NCBI GenBank assembly: GCA_041163265.1
Contig: JBEARL010000050.1
Span: 1-9,019, forward strand
Reading direction: 5' to 3'
From: CSBr16-57R1 sp041163265
GTDB lineage: Bacteria > Actinomycetota > Nitriliruptoria > Nitriliruptorales > Nitriliruptoraceae
Length of the DNA: 9,019 nt
Shown: in pieces, positions 6,516-9,019 of the stretch
How the letters are laid out: every line of letters begins with the position of its first letter
Numbering within the stretch: the stretch's first letter is position 1
Program-made: the position numbers and the translations under genes
The notes under the pieces: model-generated
What the model was told of the DNA's origin: nothing
The model's input: only the letters and a program-made list of their open reading frames with translations
Database searches by the model: none

Positions 6516-7441
6516 GCGTCGACCTCGGCGTTCGGCGCGGGCGGCTCGCGCTCGACAACCCGATCGTGACCGCGTCGGGCTGCTTCGCCTCGGGGCAGGA
6601 GATCGACCGCTTCATCGACGTCGACCGCATCGGCGCCGTCGTCGTCAAGTCGCTGACGCGAGCCCCGCGCGAGGGGCTGCCGACGCCGCGCATGGTCGAG
6701 ACGCCGTCGGGGATGCTGAACGCCATCGGCCTGCAGAACCCCGGCGTCGACGCCTGGCTGGCCGAGGACCTGCCGTGGCTCGCGGACCGGGGCGCGACGA
6801 CCATCGCGTCGATCGCGGGGGACTCGGTCGACGACTTCGTGCACGTCGCGCGCCGGCTCCGCGGTTCGCGCGTCGACGCGATCGAGGTGAACCTCTCCTG
6901 CCCGAACGTCGAGCACCGCGGACTGGTCTTCGCCCTCGACCCGCGCGCCAGCGCCGAGGTCATCCAGGGCGTCGCCCGTGTGGCCGACGTCCCTGTCCTC
7001 GCGAAGCTCTCGGCCGACGCCAGCGACGTGGTCGCCGTCGCCCGCGCGGTCGTCGAGGCCGGGGCCTCGGGGCTGACGCTGATCAACACCGTCCTCGGGA
7101 TGGCGATCGACCCGGTCAGCGGCCGCATCCAGCTGGCCAACGGCTACGGGGGCCTCAGCGGCCCCGCGATCCGGCCGATCGCCGTCCGCGTCGTCCACCA
7201 GGTCCACACCGCGCTGCCCGAGGTCCCGATCGTCGGATGCGGCGGTGTCCGCAGCGTCGAGGACGTCGTGCAGTTCCTGCGCGCCGGCGCGACCGCCGTC
7301 GCCGTCGGGACGGGGACCTTCGTCGACCCGTTCGCGGCCGCGACGCTGCGCGACGGGCTGGCGGCCTGGCTCGAGCGGCACGGCCACGCCTCGGCGGCGG
7401 CGCTCGTCGGGACGGCGGTGCCACGCCGGGCCGCGCCGTGA
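6512..7441 (+). CDS. pyrD: Dihydroorotate dehydrogenase, class 1B catalytic subunit
   Basis: FMN enzyme of the cytosol that oxidises dihydroorotate to orotate, step 4 of UMP synthesis. At 309 residues it is the normal length of class 1B and has no N-terminal membrane extension of the quinone-dependent class 2. It is a TIM barrel with NPIVTASGCFASG (16-28), VKSLTRAPREG (45-55), the substrate/FMN loop NAIGLQNPG (70-78), and NLSCPN (127-132) whose Cys130 is the catalytic base of class 1 enzymes (class 2 uses Ser). Further on are AKLS (164-167), INT..GMAID (191-200), GYGGLSGPAI (211-220), and the FMN-phosphate segments GCGGV (242-246) and VGTGTF (265-270). Cys130 together with the adjacent pyrK assigns it to class 1B (NAD+-linked) rather than 1A (fumarate-linked). 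The ATG overlaps the pyrK stop (ATGA) and has only a G-tract as a ribosome binding site, so translation probably depends on coupling to pyrK. The stop overlaps the pyrF GTG. Confidence 0.96.
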   Translation: MSVDLGVRRGRLALDNPIVTASGCFASGQEIDRFIDVDRIGAVVVKSLTRAPREGLPTPRMVETPSGMLNAIGLQNPGVDAWLAEDLPWLADRGATTIASIAGDSVDDFVHVARRLRGSRVDAIEVNLSCPNVEHRGLVFALDPRASAEVIQGVARVADVPVLAKLSADASDVVAVARAVVEAGASGLTLINTVLGMAIDPVSGRIQLANGYGGLSGPAIRPIAVRVVHQVHTALPEVPIVGCGGVRSVEDVVQFLRAGATAVAVGTGTFVDPFAAATLRDGLAAWLERHGHASAAALVGTAVPRRAAP

Positions 7442-7461
7442 CCGCGGCCGTGACCGCGGCC
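7438..7461 (+). repeat. 12-bp perfect tandem repeat duplicating the pyrF start codon
   Basis: GTGACCGCGGCC occurs twice in direct succession (7438-7449 and 7450-7461). Each copy begins with an in-frame GTG, so pyrF has two possible starts four codons apart. The first copy also contains the pyrD stop codon. A third, degenerate unit (GCGACCGG) follows. Confidence 0.85.
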
Positions 7462-8166
7462 GCGACCGGACCGGCCGCACGGCTGGCCGTCGCGCTCGAC
7501 GTCCCGACCCTCCCGGAGGCCGAGGCGCTCGCCCGCGCCCTCGCCGGCCGTGTCGGCTGGTTCAAGGTCGGTCTCGAGCTGTTCGTCGCCCACGGTCCGG
7601 CCGCCGTCGCCGCCGTCGGCGCGCACGGGCCGGTCTTCCTCGACCTGAAGCTGCACGACATCCCGACGACGGTCGCACGGGCCGTGCGCACCGCCGTCGC
7701 GGCCGGGGCCGGGCTGCTGACCGTCCACGCCTCGGGCGGTCCGACCATGCTCGCCGCCGCCCGGGAGGCCGCGGCCGACGACGTCCGGCTCGTCGCCGTC
7801 ACCGTCCTGACGTCGCTGGGCTCCGAGGACCTCGCCGCGCTGCGACTGCCGCCGGCGGCCGAGCGCGTCCCGCACCTCGCGGCGCTGGCCGTCGACGCCG
7901 GCCTCGACGCGCTGGTCTGCGCGCCCGCCGACCTCGGGGCCGTCCGCGCCGCCGTCGGGTCGGGACCGCTGCTCGTGACGCCGGGGATCCGGACCGATCC
8001 CGGTCGGACGGACGACCACGCCCGTGCGCTCGGCCCGGTCGAGGCCGTCGCGGCCGGCGCCGACCTGCTGGTCGTCGGGCGGCCGATCACGCGGGCCGAG
8101 GACCCGGCGGCCGCCGCCGCCGCGATCGCCGACCTGCTGGCCGGGGCGGGGGACGCGGGCCGCTGA
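7438..8166 (+). CDS. pyrF: Orotidine-5'-phosphate decarboxylase
   Basis: Decarboxylates OMP to UMP, the last step of the pathway. With 242 residues it has the usual length of the short (E. coli/Bacillus-type) family. It is a TIM barrel with LAVALDVP (16-23, Asp21 contacting the ribose), WFKVGLELF (41-49, Lys43), the catalytic D-x-K-x-x-D signature as DLKLHD (Asp69, Lys71, Asp74), TVHASGG (95-101), TPGIR (181-185) of the phosphate-binding loop, and VVGRPIT (212-218) with the phosphate-gripping Arg. DIPTT replaces the common DIPNT. I chose the GTG at 7438 because it gives the GTGA overlap seen at the other junctions. The GTG at 7450, produced by a 12-bp tandem repeat, is equally possible and would remove four residues (MTAA). 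No good Shine-Dalgarno sequence precedes either, which suggests coupling to pyrD. It is the last gene of the plus-strand operon and converges on pyrE, the gene of the preceding enzymatic step. Confidence 0.96.
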   Translation: MTAAVTAAATGPAARLAVALDVPTLPEAEALARALAGRVGWFKVGLELFVAHGPAAVAAVGAHGPVFLDLKLHDIPTTVARAVRTAVAAGAGLLTVHASGGPTMLAAAREAAADDVRLVAVTVLTSLGSEDLAALRLPPAAERVPHLAALAVDAGLDALVCAPADLGAVRAAVGSGPLLVTPGIRTDPGRTDDHARALGPVEAVAAGADLLVVGRPITRAEDPAAAAAAIADLLAGAGDAGR

Positions 8167-8183
8167 CGCGGACGGGCGTCGCC
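8167..8183. other. 17-base spacer between convergent pyrF and pyrE
   Basis: This is the only intergenic DNA in the window. It holds one arm of a weak inverted repeat: CGGAC (8169-8173) can pair with GTCCG (8192-8196) inside the pyrE end, enclosing a 3-bp GGC-GTC-GCC hairpin (8175-8183). There is no T-tract on either strand, so a bidirectional intrinsic terminator is only a weak possibility. Confidence 0.4.
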
Positions 8184-8870
8184 TCAGCGGGGTCCGACGC
8201 GTGCCAGATGGTCCGCGATGCGGGCCCGGTCGTCCGCGCCGAGGTCGAGGTGCTCGACCAGCGCCGCCACGTCGGCCAGCGCCGCGGGCCGCAGGTCGAA
8301 CTCGGCGCCGAGCGCGTCCAGCGCCGCCGGCGACCCGGGGTCGTCGAGGTCCAGCCGCTCGCGGCGGTCGACGGCGACGAGGACCCCGACGATCCGGACG
8401 TCGGCGGCCGCGCGCAGCAGCGGGACCGCGGCGCGGACCGAGGTCCCCGCGGTCGTGACGTCCTCGACGATCAGGACCCGGTCCCCGTCGCGGGGGCGGC
8501 GACCGACCAGGGTCCCGCCCTCACCGTGGTCCTTCGCCTCCTTGCGGTCGAACGCGACACCGACGTCGTGGCCGCGGGCCGCGAGCTCGATCCCGGTCGC
8601 GACCGCGAGCGGGATGCCCTTGTAGGCGGGACCGAACAGCAGGTCGACCCCGGGGCCGTGCGGCGGCAGGAACACGCGCTCGACGCCGTCCGCGTAGCAC
8701 CGGGCCAGGTCGGCGAGGTCGCGCCCCGAGGCCACGCGGCCGAGGTCGACGAAGTACGGGGTCGGGCGGCCGGACTTCGTGCGGAGGTCGCCGAAGGTCA
8801 GCGCACCGGCGCGGGCGAGCACGGCCGCGAGCCGCGCGACGCCGTCCGCGTCGAGCGCCGCCTCAGCCAC
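8184..8870 (-). CDS. pyrE: Orotate phosphoribosyltransferase (long, E. coli type)
   Basis: Joins orotate and PRPP to give OMP, step 5 of UMP synthesis. The 228 residues include, in order, TFGDL.TKSGRPTPYFVDLG (25-44; orotate/PRPP-site segment), GPAYKGIPLA (80-89, Lys84), the flexible catalytic loop FDRKEAKDHGEGG (107-119, with Lys110, Lys113 and His115) and the PRPP-binding motif VLIVEDVTTAGTS (132-144), whose acidic pair is Glu136/Asp137. The KEAKDHGEGG loop and YKGIP match the longer PyrE of E. coli (213 residues) rather than the shorter type of about 180 residues I associate with many actinobacteria. The start codon is GTG at 8870-8868, overlapping the upstream gene by 8 bases; it puts the conserved TKSGR at the expected distance, about ten residues further in than in E. 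coli. No clear Shine-Dalgarno sequence precedes it, so translation is probably coupled. It is not in the pyrC-pyrF operon but faces it tail to tail, and its promoter must lie right of the window. Base composition matches the neighbouring genes. Confidence 0.95.
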   Translation of the reverse strand: MAEAALDADGVARLAAVLARAGALTFGDLRTKSGRPTPYFVDLGRVASGRDLADLARCYADGVERVFLPPHGPGVDLLFGPAYKGIPLAVATGIELAARGHDVGVAFDRKEAKDHGEGGTLVGRRPRDGDRVLIVEDVTTAGTSVRAAVPLLRAAADVRIVGVLVAVDRRERLDLDDPGSPAALDALGAEFDLRPAALADVAALVEHLDLGADDRARIADHLARVGPR

Positions 8871-9019
8871 GTCCGGCCGCCCGGCGTCCGACGTCCAGCG
8901 GCAGCGCCGCCTGGAGCCGCCGCTCCTCGACCTCGGCGAGCACCATGTCGGCGAGCTGGTCCCAGTCGGTGGCGCGGGGACCCTCGAGGTCGCGGTTGTA
9001 GGGCTGGTCGAACACGATG
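8863..9019 (-). CDS. C-terminal end of an unrecognised protein (truncated by window edge)
   Basis: On the minus strand an open frame enters at the right edge (first full codon 9018-9016) and ends with TGA at 8865-8863, giving 51 residues that begin IVFDQPYNRDLEGP. Codons are G/C-ending as in the neighbours (e.g. ATC GTG TTC GAC CAG CCC TAC), and the stop overlaps the pyrE GTG by 8 bases, so it is very probably a real gene co-transcribed with pyrE. The visible part is charged and probably helical around WDQLADMVLAEVEERRLQ; it has no membrane segment or motif I can name. I do not recognise the family. Confidence 0.7.
   Translation of the reverse strand, partial: IVFDQPYNRDLEGPRATDWDQLADMVLAEVEERRLQAALPLDVGRRAAGRG

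Noticed and set aside
6370..7437. Open frame in the pyrF frame running through pyrD
   Set aside because: It is an Arg/Pro-rich shadow of pyrD; PyrF homology starts at the GTG codons at 7438/7450.
8167..8196. Intrinsic bidirectional terminator between pyrF and pyrE
   Set aside because: The stems are only 3-5 bp, there is no T-tract on either strand, and in DNA this GC-rich such pairings are expected by chance.

Overview
The window is very GC-rich: nearly every codon ends in G or C, and the overall GC content looks well above 70%. It is packed with genes of de novo pyrimidine (UMP) biosynthesis. The best guess is a high-GC bacterium of the Actinomycetota. The CarA C-terminal half (TYKL.FGHRGVNQPV, EVSHVNLNDDV.EGL, SVQYHPEAS) reads like actinobacterial CarA. 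The NAD-linked class 1B dihydroorotate dehydrogenase pair PyrK/PyrD and a long E. coli-type PyrE are not what I expect from Mycobacterium or Streptomyces. A deeper-branching lineage such as Nitriliruptoria is therefore possible. That placement is inference from memory, not a computed result.

Plus strand, positions 1-8166: one unbroken operon. It starts with the 3' part of pyrC (dihydroorotase, cut by the left edge), followed by carA and carB (small and large subunits of carbamoyl-phosphate synthetase), pyrK (FAD/[2Fe-2S] electron-transfer subunit), pyrD (class 1B dihydroorotate dehydrogenase) and pyrF (OMP decarboxylase). Each of the five junctions is a 1- or 4-base stop/start overlap (ATGA, TGATG, GTGA, ATGA, GTGA), so the operon has no intergenic DNA and is probably translationally coupled throughout. 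carA and pyrK also have identical full-length Shine-Dalgarno sequences (GGAGGTGA) at identical spacing, whereas pyrD and pyrF have none or only weak ones.

Minus strand, positions 8184-9019: pyrE (orotate phosphoribosyltransferase) converges on pyrF, with 17 bases between the two stop codons. Just upstream of pyrE and overlapping it by 8 bases is the 3' end of an unrecognised gene cut by the right edge.

Together the genes cover synthesis of carbamoyl phosphate (CarAB), closure of carbamoyl-aspartate to dihydroorotate (PyrC), oxidation to orotate with electrons passed to NAD+ (PyrD/PyrK), phosphoribosylation (PyrE) and decarboxylation to UMP (PyrF). Only aspartate carbamoyltransferase (pyrB) and any regulator such as PyrR are missing; they may lie left of the window. 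I saw no mobile elements, CRISPR arrays, RNA genes, riboswitches or internal promoters, and no gene-free stretch longer than 17 bases.

I found no undescribed system. The points most worth a second look are an atypical segment near the visible start of PyrC, a C-rich/G7 tract at the pyrK/pyrD junction that would fuse the two proteins by a -1 shift, a 12-bp tandem repeat that duplicates the pyrF start codon, and the E. coli-type pyrE with its unknown co-transcribed partner.
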